A stretch of DNA of 64,000 nucleotides from JACDBZ01 sp038233215. GTDB lineage: Bacteria > Chloroflexota > Limnocylindria > QHBO01. Shown here piece after piece: positions 16,802-25,012 of this stretch. The notes under the pieces were generated by a model. It did no database searches. It saw nothing but the letters and a program-made list of their open reading frames with translations, and was not told the origin of the DNA. The position numbers were made by a program, and so were the translations under genes. The DNA is taken from positions 62,001 through 126,000 of the forward strand of contig JBBSML010000001.1 in the NCBI GenBank assembly GCA_038233215.1, in the 5' to 3' direction. Every line of letters starts with the position of its first letter. Within the stretch, counting starts at the first letter, position 1.

Positions 16802-17832
16802 CGCACGGGGACGCATGGGATGGCTGGGACGAGGAGGGGGGGGACGACCGCATCGGCCGCAAGCGCGACCGGCTGGCACGGCTGTTGAGCGTGGCCTCGA
16901 TCCTGTACTCGAAGGGAAGTGGCGAAGCCGGGGTCGCGGTCAGCGAGATCGCCCGGCTGACCGGGATGACGACCAGAACGGTATATCGGGACATTCGCGC
17001 GCTCGAGGAGGAGCTGGCGGTTCCGGTCTTCCAGGCGGGGCGCGGCCATTACGGCATCGACCGCAAGTTCTTCCTTCCACCGCTGCGACTCTCCGTACCG
17101 GAGGCCATCGTCCTGTTCCTGGCCTCCCGCCTGATCGCGCGCTGGAGCGACCAGTACGATGCGGCGGTCGTCAGCGCATTCACGAAGCTCGCCGATGCCC
17201 TGCCCCAGCCGATCGCCCGCCACGTCGCCGCCACCATGCTCGCGGTGGGCTCCCACGACCTCAACGAGCCGTTCACTCGCAGCTTCTCCGCAGTCGCTCG
17301 CGGCTGGGCCGAGGGCCGCGTTGTCGAGCTGACGTACGATCCCGGGACCGGTACCGAGAAGCGCACGCGCGTCCATCCGTATTTCCTGGAGCCGGACGCG
17401 GCGCTGCGCAGCGTGGACCTGATCGGCTATGACGAGCCCGCCGATGCCATGCGCACGTACAAGGTCGAGCGCATTCGCTCCGCCACCCTCACCACCACGC
17501 GCTACGAGATCCCCGATACCTTCGACCCGGACGCATGGCTCGCCAACTCGTGGGGAATCTGGTCGTCCGATTCGACGCCGACCGAGCGCGTGCGGCTGAG
17601 ATTCGACGCTTCGGTGGCGCATCGCGTGCGGGAGGCCGTGTGGCATCGGTCCCAGGAGCTGACGGAACTTCCCGGTGGCGGCCTGGAGCTGACCGTGACG
17701 GTGGCCGGCACCGTCGAGATTCGACCGTGGATCCTGTCGTGGGGCCAGGGCGTCGAGGTGCTCGAGCCGCCGGAGCTCCGGGAGGCGGTTGCCGAAGCCG
17801 TTCGAGCCGCGGCCGCACACTATGCCGACTGA
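16798..17832 (+). CDS. WYL-domain transcriptional regulator
   Basis: The 344-residue protein has an N-terminal winged HTH (about 23-80; SEIARLTGMTTRTVYRDIRALEEELAVPV read with its flanking residues), a WYL domain in the middle (about 155-225; RVVELTYDPGTG and VHPYFLEPDAALRSVDLIGYDE) and a WCX C-terminal extension. WYL domains are thought to sense nucleic acids or other ligands and often control DNA-damage or defence genes. The protein is unusual in an acidic Asp/Glu/Gly leader whose codons include a run of G. It overlaps both neighbours (ATGA upstream, 11 bases downstream), so it probably regulates its own operon. Confidence 0.9.
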   Translation: MTHGDAWDGWDEEGGDDRIGRKRDRLARLLSVASILYSKGSGEAGVAVSEIARLTGMTTRTVYRDIRALEEELAVPVFQAGRGHYGIDRKFFLPPLRLSVPEAIVLFLASRLIARWSDQYDAAVVSAFTKLADALPQPIARHVAATMLAVGSHDLNEPFTRSFSAVARGWAEGRVVELTYDPGTGTEKRTRVHPYFLEPDAALRSVDLIGYDEPADAMRTYKVERIRSATLTTTRYEIPDTFDPDAWLANSWGIWSSDSTPTERVRLRFDASVAHRVREAVWHRSQELTELPGGGLELTVTVAGTVEIRPWILSWGQGVEVLEPPELREAVAEAVRAAAAHYAD

Positions 17833-18463
17833 GGTCGAGGCCAGGTTCCGGGCGGAGACCGCCGGACCGCTCATCGAATTGGCGACGCGCACTCGCCTCG
17901 GGCGCGCCGTCCTCGGCACGGCGCGGACCGTCGACGAGGTCGATCGATACCTGGATACGAGTGACGGGCGGCTCGCCGCGGCCCTCTGGGCGTGCCGCCT
18001 CCGCGCGAGAGAGGGCGTGACCCGGATCTCGTTGAAGGGTCCGCCGAGCGGATCGAATGCGGGCTGGCGCCACCGCCGCCCCGAGGTCGAGGGCCCGGCG
18101 ACGTCAACCATCGACCCGGATGGCTGGCCGGCGAGCCCGGCGCTCGAATTCCTTGCGACGTTGAGCGGCGGACGTCCCCTGCACGAGCGACTCCGACTCG
18201 AGCAGGCGCGCATCGAACGCTCGGTTGCGCTCGATGACGGCGCGCCGATCGGCACGCTGACGCTCGACCGGGTCCACATGACGGAGGGTGGGATTGACCT
18301 CGGTGAGCTGTTCATCGTGGAGCTGGAACTCGATCCCGCATCCGATGTCGCGGAGGGAGAGCTCGATGCCCTCGCTGCAGAGCTCGAGTCCACGCGCGGC
18401 CTGGTCGCCGAGCCCAGATCGAAGCTGGAGCACGCGCTCGAGCGCCTCTCGTCACACGAATGA
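17822..18463 (+). CDS. CYTH domain protein (triphosphate tunnel family)
   Basis: The 213-residue protein starts inside the WYL gene at ATG 17822 (MPTEVEARF). The N-terminal E-x-E-x-R (E4, E6, R8) is the CYTH signature with Arg in place of the usual Lys. Further charged strands (RYLDTSDGRL, CRLRAREG, RISLKG, ELFIVELELD) fit the tunnel fold, which binds triphosphates with metal. Family members are inorganic triphosphatases, thiamine triphosphatases or class IV adenylate cyclases; which applies here cannot be read. Its stop overlaps the next ATG (ATGA). Confidence 0.78.
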   Translation: MPTEVEARFRAETAGPLIELATRTRLGRAVLGTARTVDEVDRYLDTSDGRLAAALWACRLRAREGVTRISLKGPPSGSNAGWRHRRPEVEGPATSTIDPDGWPASPALEFLATLSGGRPLHERLRLEQARIERSVALDDGAPIGTLTLDRVHMTEGGIDLGELFIVELELDPASDVAEGELDALAAELESTRGLVAEPRSKLEHALERLSSHE

Positions 18464-20682
18464 CCCGTAAGGTCACGGCGTGGGCGTGGGCGCGCTCACC
18501 CGCGGAGCTGTTGTCCCTCGGTGCCGGCCTCATCGTGTTCGGCCTCTTGGGCTGGGACGACGCGCTCTGGGATGCTCGCCTCCAGTTCCTGCTGCACCTC
18601 GTCGCTATCGGCGCAATCCTCGCCTTCGGAATCGCCGCGATGCGCGGACGCGAGCTGCCCCGGACGGCCCTCGACCTGCCCCTGCTCGCACTGCTGGCCG
18701 CATTCGCGATCGCCACGGTTGGCGCCCTCAATATCGGCATGAGCCTGCGCGCGATGGCGTCAATCGCTGCGTACGCGGCAATGCTTCCGGTGGCGCTCCT
18801 GGCGGTCCGGCACCGCCCGTCCTGGGTGGGGCTCGTGGCGAGTGTGCCGATCCTGGTGCTCTCGATCCCGATCCTGGTGAACCTCCTGGTCCGGCGCCTT
18901 GAATGGGTCGTGGTCGGCGCGCCCGGACTGCCACCGCTGCGACTGCCGGCCGAAACGACGACCTTCGGGTCGGTCGCCGTTCCGCCATTCCTGCTCATCC
19001 CGGCCTGGTCCTTGGCCGGCCTGATCGAGCCGCCGCGATTGCGGCGCGCCGTTCGCATCGGCCTCGTGGTCGTCGGCATTCCGCTCGTCGTCCTCTCCGG
19101 GTCGCGATCGGCGTGGCTCGCGATCGGCGCCGGCATCGCGGTCACCCTCGTGCCCTGGGCATGGCGACGGCGCCACTGGCTTCGTCCACGTCGGCTGACA
19201 GCACAGCAGGCACTTGGCGTCGTCGCCGCAGCCATCGTCGCCGCGTTCGGTCTCGTGCTCGCGCTGCCGAGGCTGACCGCCGTCACCTCGCTGTTCTATC
19301 GCGGCGCGCTGTGGCACGACACACTCGCCGCGTGGAACAGCGATCCGCTCCTTGGGATCGGCCCGGGATTCATGCCCTACGCGCGCCAGGCGGCGGCCGC
19401 CGACTTCTCCTTCCCGGTGCGTCAGCCGCACTCCCACAACCTGGCGCTCGGTGTGCTCGGCGACGCCGGAATCATCGGCCTCCTCGCGGCCCTGTTCCTG
19501 GTCGGCAGCCTGGCGCTGGTCGCTGGACCCTGGCGCAGCCGCACCACGGTCGGCCGCGGCGCTGCCGTGGTCCTGGCGGGTCTTGGTGTGGGTGGACTGT
19601 TCGAGGACCTGACCTTCGAACCGGGCTTCAATCTGCTGGCGATCCTCCTGGTCGCGGTTGTCCTCCTCGACGCCGGAGCCGTGAGATGGGCGCCCATGCA
19701 CCTGGGATCGGACCTGCGACGTCGGGCGCTCTGGGTCGCCACCGGTGCCATCGGCGCCGTGCTCGTGGGCGCCATGGTCATCGCCGATGCCGGCGCCATC
19801 GCCTACCGGATGGGAACGGACCGCGCTGCGAATGGAGACTTCGCTGGCGCCACCACGTGGCTGACGCGCGCGGTCGAGATCGACCGATGGCACCCCGCCG
19901 GCCCGCGGGCGTTGGCCGTCGCTGCCGATGCCGCCGGCGAGCCCGTCCTCGCCCTCCGCGCCGCGCGACAGGCAACGCTGCTCAATTCGGGCGACGCAAC
20001 CGCCTGGACCAACCTGGCGCTCCTGTGCGAGGCCGGTGGCGACGCGGATTGCGCCGGCCATGCCGCTGAACGAGCCGCCGCCACCGCGCGCTATTCGGCC
20101 CCGGAGCTGCTCAATGCCGCCGTCCTGCTCGAGCGCCTCGAACGGACCAGGGCGGCCGATGCGGCCTATCGGCTCTCGCTCCTGACGCAGCCAGCCACCT
20201 CCTTCGTCGTTGAATGGCCCCGGGAGATCGACATCGGGTCCGGCGCCCTTCCCGGAATCAATGATCCCTCGTGGCAGCTCAACCTGTTGCTGTCGCGTCA
20301 CGCCACGGGGGACACCATCGAACCCGCGGAATTTCCGGACCCCGCGGTCCGTGCGCTCGCGCATGCCACGAACGGGGAGCGGGCCAAGGCGGAGTTGTGG
20401 TTGGCACGCGGGCTCGAGGAGCGCCCTGACGACATCCGGACGCACGACATCAACATCATTCTTCGCGCCGCCTGGGGTCTGCCCATCGACGACGCGGTGC
20501 GGGTCGCCTCCGTGGTCCGTGGCCTGGCCTTCCCCGATCGCGACCTTGAGGTGGACGTGCCCACCAGGGTCTTTGACGTTGGCAGCTTCCGCGCGTACCC
20601 ACGTGACGGCTTCGTCTCCACGGCAGTGCGTCTCACCACGAGACCCCCATTTCCATGGACGCTGAAGGGTCTCCTCCCCTAG
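18460..20682 (+). CDS. O-antigen ligase-like (Wzy_C) membrane protein with TPR-like tail
   Basis: The 740-residue protein has about 12 membrane helices in its first 440 residues. The large periplasmic-type loop ends at the signature RQPHSHNLALGVLGDAGIIG, the conserved region of WaaL/Wzy_C polymerases and ligases. The C-terminal 300 residues are soluble, alanine-rich and helical, with repeat-like A-x-x-A pairs (TWLTRAVEIDRWHPAGPRAL, ARQATLLNSGDATAWTNLAL), consistent with TPR units. It probably transfers or polymerises a lipid-linked glycan at the membrane surface. No other glycan genes adjoin it. Its 3' end overlaps the convergent pseudo-ligase gene by 4 bases. Confidence 0.8.
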   Translation: MTRKVTAWAWARSPAELLSLGAGLIVFGLLGWDDALWDARLQFLLHLVAIGAILAFGIAAMRGRELPRTALDLPLLALLAAFAIATVGALNIGMSLRAMASIAAYAAMLPVALLAVRHRPSWVGLVASVPILVLSIPILVNLLVRRLEWVVVGAPGLPPLRLPAETTTFGSVAVPPFLLIPAWSLAGLIEPPRLRRAVRIGLVVVGIPLVVLSGSRSAWLAIGAGIAVTLVPWAWRRRHWLRPRRLTAQQALGVVAAAIVAAFGLVLALPRLTAVTSLFYRGALWHDTLAAWNSDPLLGIGPGFMPYARQAAAADFSFPVRQPHSHNLALGVLGDAGIIGLLAALFLVGSLALVAGPWRSRTTVGRGAAVVLAGLGVGGLFEDLTFEPGFNLLAILLVAVVLLDAGAVRWAPMHLGSDLRRRALWVATGAIGAVLVGAMVIADAGAIAYRMGTDRAANGDFAGATTWLTRAVEIDRWHPAGPRALAVAADAAGEPVLALRAARQATLLNSGDATAWTNLALLCEAGGDADCAGHAAERAAATARYSAPELLNAAVLLERLERTRAADAAYRLSLLTQPATSFVVEWPREIDIGSGALPGINDPSWQLNLLLSRHATGDTIEPAEFPDPAVRALAHATNGERAKAELWLARGLEERPDDIRTHDINIILRAAWGLPIDDAVRVASVVRGLAFPDRDLEVDVPTRVFDVGSFRAYPRDGFVSTAVRLTTRPPFPWTLKGLLP

Positions 20683-21380
20683 TTGGGATCCTCGGGGAAG
20701 GGGAGGCGCTGGATGAGCGCCAGCCGGGGTCGCTCCGTGATGGCTTCCGGGACGAGTGGCAACCGCAGCCACGCCTCGCCGGCAGGGCCGGCGAGATAGC
20801 GCGCGTCGAGTCGGCGGGCGGAGATGGCTCCCAGGCCGAAGCGCGCCAACGCCTCTGCCAGCAGCGTACCCTCGCCGCGCAGCGCGTGAGAGACGACGCA
20901 CCGGTCTCCGTCGAGGAGCACCGCCTCGAGCCGCTCCCGGCGTGCGCCGAACGGGCGGCGCTGCCAGTCGTTGCCGCCGCTCCACAGAAGGTCTGAGGCA
21001 ACGAATGCCGGGCGACCCGCGTGATCGTCTCCGCCCAGTCGCCGACGCAGCAGGTCGGTTTCAAGCCAGCCGCCCTCATCGAGCGCCAGCAGCCAGCCGT
21101 CGAGTAGGACGTCATCTTCCATGAGGCGGTCCGGCAGCTCATCGGCGAGCTCACCGAATGCAGTGAGCGCGTCGGCCAGCCCCTCGGCTCGGAGGCGAAT
21201 CAGGCGGCCGCCCTCGACCCAGGCTTGGGCACGAACACCGGGCCACCAAGCCTCAAACAGATAGGCGGGATCGTCGAACGGCCCCACGCCGTCGCTCGGC
21301 TGCATCGGCGCAAGGCGCACCGGGAGGAGACCGTCGCCGTGGGCGGTCACGATCGGAAGGTCGAGCTGATCTCCGGGCAC
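20679..21380 (-). CDS. DNA-ligase-fold protein lacking catalytic residues, coupled to Ku
   Basis: The 233-residue protein follows the order of the ATP-dependent DNA ligase adenylation domain but has lost its active site. Motif I, normally FEPKWDGxR, reads FEAWWPGVR (residues 42-50), so the AMP-accepting Lys is W45 and the following Asp is P47. Motif III, normally LDGE, reads LLDGWL (Glu replaced by Trp). The motif IV strand SDLLWSGG and the motif V region ARYLAGPAGEAWLRL are kept in outline, with Lys replaced by Arg. It starts at GTG 21380, 11 bases after the Ku stop. It cannot self-adenylate by the known mechanism; a structural or DNA-binding role with Ku is inferred. Confidence 0.72.
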   Translation of the reverse strand: MPGDQLDLPIVTAHGDGLLPVRLAPMQPSDGVGPFDDPAYLFEAWWPGVRAQAWVEGGRLIRLRAEGLADALTAFGELADELPDRLMEDDVLLDGWLLALDEGGWLETDLLRRRLGGDDHAGRPAFVASDLLWSGGNDWQRRPFGARRERLEAVLLDGDRCVVSHALRGEGTLLAEALARFGLGAISARRLDARYLAGPAGEAWLRLPLVPEAITERPRLALIQRLPFPEDPN

Positions 21381-21391
21381 GAACCGCCGCG

Positions 21392-22258
21392 TCAGGCCGT
21401 CTTGCGCCGGCGCTGGCGGGGTGCTTTGGTCTCCGATTCGGCCTCGACGATCTTCGCCGCTGGCTTGGCGGACTTGCGATCCTGGCGGGCCGCTGCGACC
21501 GATGCCTCGAGCGCCGCCATCAGGTCGGTGATATTGGTCGGCTCCGTGCGCGTCGCCGGCTCCGGCTTCTCACCCGCGACCTTGCGCTCGATCACGGCCA
21601 TGAGCGCCTGGCGGTAGTCATCGTGGTACTCATCGGCGCTGAAGTCGCCGGTCATGCTGGCGACCAACTGCTCGGCCATCTTCTTCTCAGACGCCTTGAT
21701 CTCGATCTGGTCCTCCGGAAGGTTGAGCTCGTCGAGCGCTCGCACCTCGTCGGGCCAATGCAGCGTGGTGAGCAGCATGGTGCTATTGAACGGGTTGAGG
21801 GCGGCGAGCTGCTCGCGGTCCTTCAGCACGATCTTGCAGATCGCACTCTTGCCCTGCTCGGCCAGGACCGACTTGAGGAGAAAGAACGCCTTGGCGCCGA
21901 TCTGCTCCGGCTCGAGGTAATAAGCGGACTTCACGAACTGCGTGCCCGGGTTGTCGCGTGTCGCGGTCACGAACATCTCGATCTCGATCGCGCGCATCGT
22001 CTTCAGGGGAACCGAGTCGACGTCCTCCTCGGTCACGACGACGTACTTGCCCTTGCTCCACTCGTAGCCGCGGACCGTCTCGGAGCGCTGAATCACCTCG
22101 TCGTGATACGGGCAGTACACCTTCATCTGGATCCGGTTGAGACAGCTGGCGTGCAGCAAATTGAAGCCGATGCCTCCGGTCTCGGTCGCCAGGTAGAGCT
22201 TGACCGGGATGGTCACCAGTCCGAACTGGATCGCTCCGCGCCACATCGATCGCGCCAT
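21392..22258 (-). CDS. ku: Ku DNA-end-binding protein (NHEJ)
   Basis: The 288-residue protein is a full-length bacterial Ku. The start MARSMWRGAIQFGLVTIPVK is the canonical family opening; upstream in-frame codons are not typical and are excluded. The core (ETGGIGFNLLHASC, CPYHDEVIQRSETVRGYEW, VDSVPLKTMRAIEIEMFV) forms the ring that threads onto broken DNA ends. A Lys/Arg-rich tail (about 240-288) binds DNA, as in other bacterial Ku proteins. Ku recruits a ligase, usually LigD, whose polymerase domain is absent from this window. The pseudo-ligase follows at once, and a true DNA ligase lies 2.8 kb to the right. Confidence 0.96.
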   Translation of the reverse strand: MARSMWRGAIQFGLVTIPVKLYLATETGGIGFNLLHASCLNRIQMKVYCPYHDEVIQRSETVRGYEWSKGKYVVVTEEDVDSVPLKTMRAIEIEMFVTATRDNPGTQFVKSAYYLEPEQIGAKAFFLLKSVLAEQGKSAICKIVLKDREQLAALNPFNSTMLLTTLHWPDEVRALDELNLPEDQIEIKASEKKMAEQLVASMTGDFSADEYHDDYRQALMAVIERKVAGEKPEPATRTEPTNITDLMAALEASVAAARQDRKSAKPAAKIVEAESETKAPRQRRRKTA

Positions 22259-22424
22259 TGGACGTCTTGTGCTCCTGTTCAGCGCTCTCCGACCCGCCGT
22301 GCCCTGCGAGCCGCGAACGCGGGGGGTGATGGTACCAAGGGTCCGCAAGCCATCCGCTTACCCCATTCGTACTACCCCGATAGGCCATAGACCTCGAATG
22401 GGACCATCGCGCACACTTTCGCCG

Positions 22425-22814
22425 ATGAACGACACCATGCCGCTCAGGGCCTACGTTCTCGAGGACGATCCCGATATCGCCGCGCTCGAGGCCGACCTCC
22501 TGCGTGACATGGGCTTCGTTGTAGTCACCTGCACGCGGATCGTCGAGCTCGGTGATCTGATTGATGTAGCACTGCCACACCTGCTCGTGGTCGACGTCAT
22601 GCTTCCCGACGGGGACGGTGGCGACATCGCCGAGCTGCTGCGCACCGCGTGGCCGGGCATCCCGGCCCTCATCGTATCGGCGGCCAGCCGCGAACGCCTC
22701 GCCGAGCTATCGATGATCGGCCCGGTCGTCGCGAAGCCATTCAATTTGGAAGCCTTCCGCGAGGCCGTCGAACAGGCGCTCGAGACCGGACAGGAGGTTC
22801 GCAGCGCGTCGTGA
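22425..22814 (+). CDS. Stand-alone response regulator receiver domain
   Basis: The 129-residue protein is a single CheY-like receiver: acidic pocket LEDDPD, phosphoacceptor Asp in LLVVDVMLPDGDG, Ser/Ala switch (LIVSAAS) and conserved Lys in VVAKPF. There is no output domain, so it either interacts with other proteins or is a phosphorelay intermediate. No histidine kinase adjoins it. A weak CACACT hexamer lies 7 bases before the chosen ATG. Its gene is divergent from ku (start codons 166 bases apart) and convergent with the OsmC gene. Confidence 0.85.
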   Translation: MNDTMPLRAYVLEDDPDIAALEADLLRDMGFVVVTCTRIVELGDLIDVALPHLLVVDVMLPDGDGGDIAELLRTAWPGIPALIVSAASRERLAELSMIGPVVAKPFNLEAFREAVEQALETGQEVRSAS

Positions 22815-22831
22815 TCCGTCGTCTGCCGATG

Positions 22832-23314
22832 CTAGGAGTCCGTGCGGGGCCCCGTCGGCCCGGTGACCACGACGAGGGCGGACTCGGTCGACCCCTCGAG
22901 ACCGGTGAGTCGATATCTGTGCTCGATCGTCACGGACGCCGAGAGCATCGCGCTCACCGGACAATAGCGAGTCGCCGAAAGCTCAACCGAGCGGCGCAGC
23001 GCCTCTCCCTGCACCTCGCCGATGACCCGGTGCTCGACGGTGATTGTCGTGAACACCCGCGGATGCTCGTCGGCGACCACGCCGCTGACATGGACCTGGT
23101 AGCTGTCGGCGATCTGCCGCTTCTTGCGAAGAATGCTGGCGACGTCCATCGAGGTGCATCCGGCCAGCGCGGCGAGGAGCGCCTCCTTCGGTCCGGCGGC
23201 CGAATCGTCGCCGTCGGGCGTGACCGCGTCCATGCTGATGAGATGATCGCCTTCGGTTCGGGCCTCGACCCGGCTGCGTCCGGGATCGACGGTGGCAATG
23301 ATGGTGGTCGGCAT
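22832..23314 (-). CDS. OsmC/Ohr family protein
   Basis: The 160-residue protein is an OsmC-like thiol peroxidase. The two redox cysteines are C53 (AALAGCTSMDVASIL) and C118 (ATRYCPVSAML), in the spacing of the YhfA/OsmC branch. It probably reduces organic hydroperoxides with lipoyl or bacillithiol-type donors. The ATG at 23314 follows a TAGTCT hexamer by 6 bases. It converges on the receiver-domain gene, with 17 bases between stops. Confidence 0.9.
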   Translation of the reverse strand: MPTTIIATVDPGRSRVEARTEGDHLISMDAVTPDGDDSAAGPKEALLAALAGCTSMDVASILRKKRQIADSYQVHVSGVVADEHPRVFTTITVEHRVIGEVQGEALRRSVELSATRYCPVSAMLSASVTIEHRYRLTGLEGSTESALVVVTGPTGPRTDS

Positions 23315-23320
23315 GCGTGC

Positions 23321-23326
23321 AGACTA
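23321..23326 (-). promoter_or_regulatory. -10 element (TAGTCT) of the osmC-like gene
   Basis: Minus-strand TAGTCT with 6 bases to the ATG at 23314; the leaderless pattern seen elsewhere in the window. Confidence 0.4.
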
Positions 23327-23346
23327 CCCGACCAACGGAGTGCCCG

Positions 23347-24096
23347 ATGCGCGTGATTCGGCCAGCGGCTCTCGCATCGCACGGGCGACGACGACCGCAG
23401 CTCATGGCGCTGAGCATGCTCGCCACCGGCGCGCTGGCGTCCGAAATGACGCTGATCGGCCGCGGCGCGACGGTCGGGCTGATGGCCAGTGTGGCGGCGA
23501 TCGGGCTCGGCATCGGTGCCGCGTGGCTTGCCCGGGCGCTATCTCCCAACCGGATGCGTTCAGCGGCGGTAATGCTCGAGCGGCTGCTGGTGCCACTGTT
23601 CGATGACAGCTACACGCTCATCCTGGGTCCGCGGCTGCCGATTCGCGATGCGGCGCGGCTGGACGGCCTGCTCGTCGGCCCCGCCGGCATTCGCGTACTC
23701 ACGGTTCGCGACTGGGAGGGCCGATACCGGATCCGCGGGCGCTCATGGGAGTTCCACGCGGGACGCGGTCGTGGCTGGATCCGGTGCCGCACCAGTCCCA
23801 GCTACGAGGCAGCATCACTCGCTGAGGGCGTCGAGCGCTGGGCGGCGCACGCCGGCGTCCCGCACGCGCCGTTGCGAGCCACGGTGGCATTCCCGCTCCC
23901 ACGGTCGCGGATCTTGCTGGAGCAACCCGAGGACGAGATCGTGACGGCAGCAAACGGGCCGTGGTGGGCCAACACCATCGGTCGAGCACGGAGGCTGGAT
24001 GCGGGAAGCGGAGCAACCTTTGTGCGCGCAGTGCTCGATGCCGCGGATGCGCCGCCGACATCCACCGTGACCGCCACGGCCCGACGCTCAGCTTGA
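23347..24096 (+). CDS. Membrane protein with degenerate NERD-like domain
   Basis: The 249-residue protein begins at ATG 23347, which has a GGAG ribosome site 8 bases before it. Two membrane helices (about residues 20-36 and 40-60) precede a soluble part in which RLDGLLVGPAGIRVLTVRDWEGRYR resembles the core of nuclease-related (NERD) domains, normally ID-x-lvvGp-g-v-fvIEvKnw-G. The catalytic E-x-K is replaced by T-x-R, so nuclease activity is doubtful. The C-terminal segment is Thr/Ala rich. It lies between repair and detoxification genes; function unknown. Confidence 0.6.
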   Translation: MRVIRPAALASHGRRRPQLMALSMLATGALASEMTLIGRGATVGLMASVAAIGLGIGAAWLARALSPNRMRSAAVMLERLLVPLFDDSYTLILGPRLPIRDAARLDGLLVGPAGIRVLTVRDWEGRYRIRGRSWEFHAGRGRGWIRCRTSPSYEAASLAEGVERWAAHAGVPHAPLRATVAFPLPRSRILLEQPEDEIVTAANGPWWANTIGRARRLDAGSGATFVRAVLDAADAPPTSTVTATARRSA

Positions 24097-24150
24097 CGAG
24101 GCCCCAGCCCCGGCACCCCGTCGGACGTCGATGGAGCCACGGCGCGATCT

Positions 24151-24942
24151 TCATTTGCCGCGCCCGGTCTTGCGCACCTTCCAGATCTGCTCGGCCGGAT
24201 ACTTCCTGGACCATTCAGGATCGACCATCTCGTGGCCAGGCTGTTCGGCCCCTTCCGGCGCCTGGATCTCGATCAGATCGAGGACCTCGAACCGGTTCGC
24301 CCGCAGGAGCCGGATCCAGTCGCCGTAGCCCAGGTGGAACTCCACCCCAGGCTCATCCGGCCATTCGAACCGATGCATGCCGAAGTACGGGCGCAGGAGA
24401 CGATCAGCGGCGGGTCCCTCGCGATCGGTCTCCGGCACGGTGAGGACCCAGAGCGTGCCGTTGACGAGAAAGCTCAGCTCGCCATCGGTACGCAGGATTC
24501 GAGAGACCTCCGGGATCCATTTGTGCGGATCGGCCCAGATGGAGGCGCCGTACTCACTGATCGCCAGGTCGAAGCTCTCGTCCGGCAGTCCCGTCGTCTC
24601 TGCGTTGCCGTGGATGAGCGGGAAATGCAGGTCATGTTCATCCTGGAGCGCGCGGGCGGTCTTGAGCTGCTCCTCTGAGTTGTCGATCCCCGTCACATTC
24701 GCTCCGCACCGGGCGAGCCAGGCGCTCACATACGCGGTCCCGCAGCCGAGTTCGACCACGTCCTTCCCGCGTAGCTCGTCTGGTAGGACGTGGAGCTCCG
24801 TCTCGGGCACGCCGAAGATGCCCCACCGGATCTCGTCGGTCGCCCACGATTCTCGCCCATGCGGCGCATACAGCGGGGCGTTGATCTCGTCCCAGTACGC
24901 GCGATTCTTCGCGACGTGCTCGGGCAGCTCAGCCTGGGCCAT
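24151..24942 (-). CDS. SAM-dependent class I methyltransferase
   Basis: The 263-residue protein has the Rossmann methyltransferase core: motif I VVELGCGTAYVSAWLA, the acidic ribose-binding end of strand 2 (VTGIDNSEEQL), motif III GNAETTGLPDESFDLAISEYG and a following WIPEVSRILRTDGELSFLV strand. This pattern fits the ubiE/Methyltransf_11 group acting on a small molecule. About 55 residues precede the core, including RAYWDEINAPLYAPHGRESW, seen in many uncharacterised relatives. The substrate cannot be told. The ATG follows TAGCAT by 6 bases. Confidence 0.88.
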   Translation of the reverse strand: MAQAELPEHVAKNRAYWDEINAPLYAPHGRESWATDEIRWGIFGVPETELHVLPDELRGKDVVELGCGTAYVSAWLARCGANVTGIDNSEEQLKTARALQDEHDLHFPLIHGNAETTGLPDESFDLAISEYGASIWADPHKWIPEVSRILRTDGELSFLVNGTLWVLTVPETDREGPAADRLLRPYFGMHRFEWPDEPGVEFHLGYGDWIRLLRANRFEVLDLIEIQAPEGAEQPGHEMVDPEWSRKYPAEQIWKVRKTGRGK

Positions 24943-24948
24943 GCGCCG

Positions 24949-24954
24949 ATGCTA
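24949..24954 (-). promoter_or_regulatory. -10 element (TAGCAT) of the methyltransferase gene
   Basis: Minus-strand TAGCAT, 6 bases from the ATG at 24942; no room for a ribosome site. Confidence 0.45.
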
Positions 24955-25012
24955 ATCAGGCTGCCGTGCGTTGTCCACGCCGATGGTTCCGCGGGCATAA
25001 GGGCCCAATGGA

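Noticed and set aside
18760..20985. A 741-codon open frame on the minus strand, opposite the O-antigen-ligase-like gene
   Set aside because: Its protein is Arg/Gly/His-rich with no hydrophobic core or motif. The plus-strand frame gives a coherent membrane protein. It is an effect of GC-rich codon use.
21392..22348. Longer Ku starting at 22348
   Set aside because: Thirty extra residues have no similarity to Ku N-termini; MARSMWRG at 22258 is the family start.
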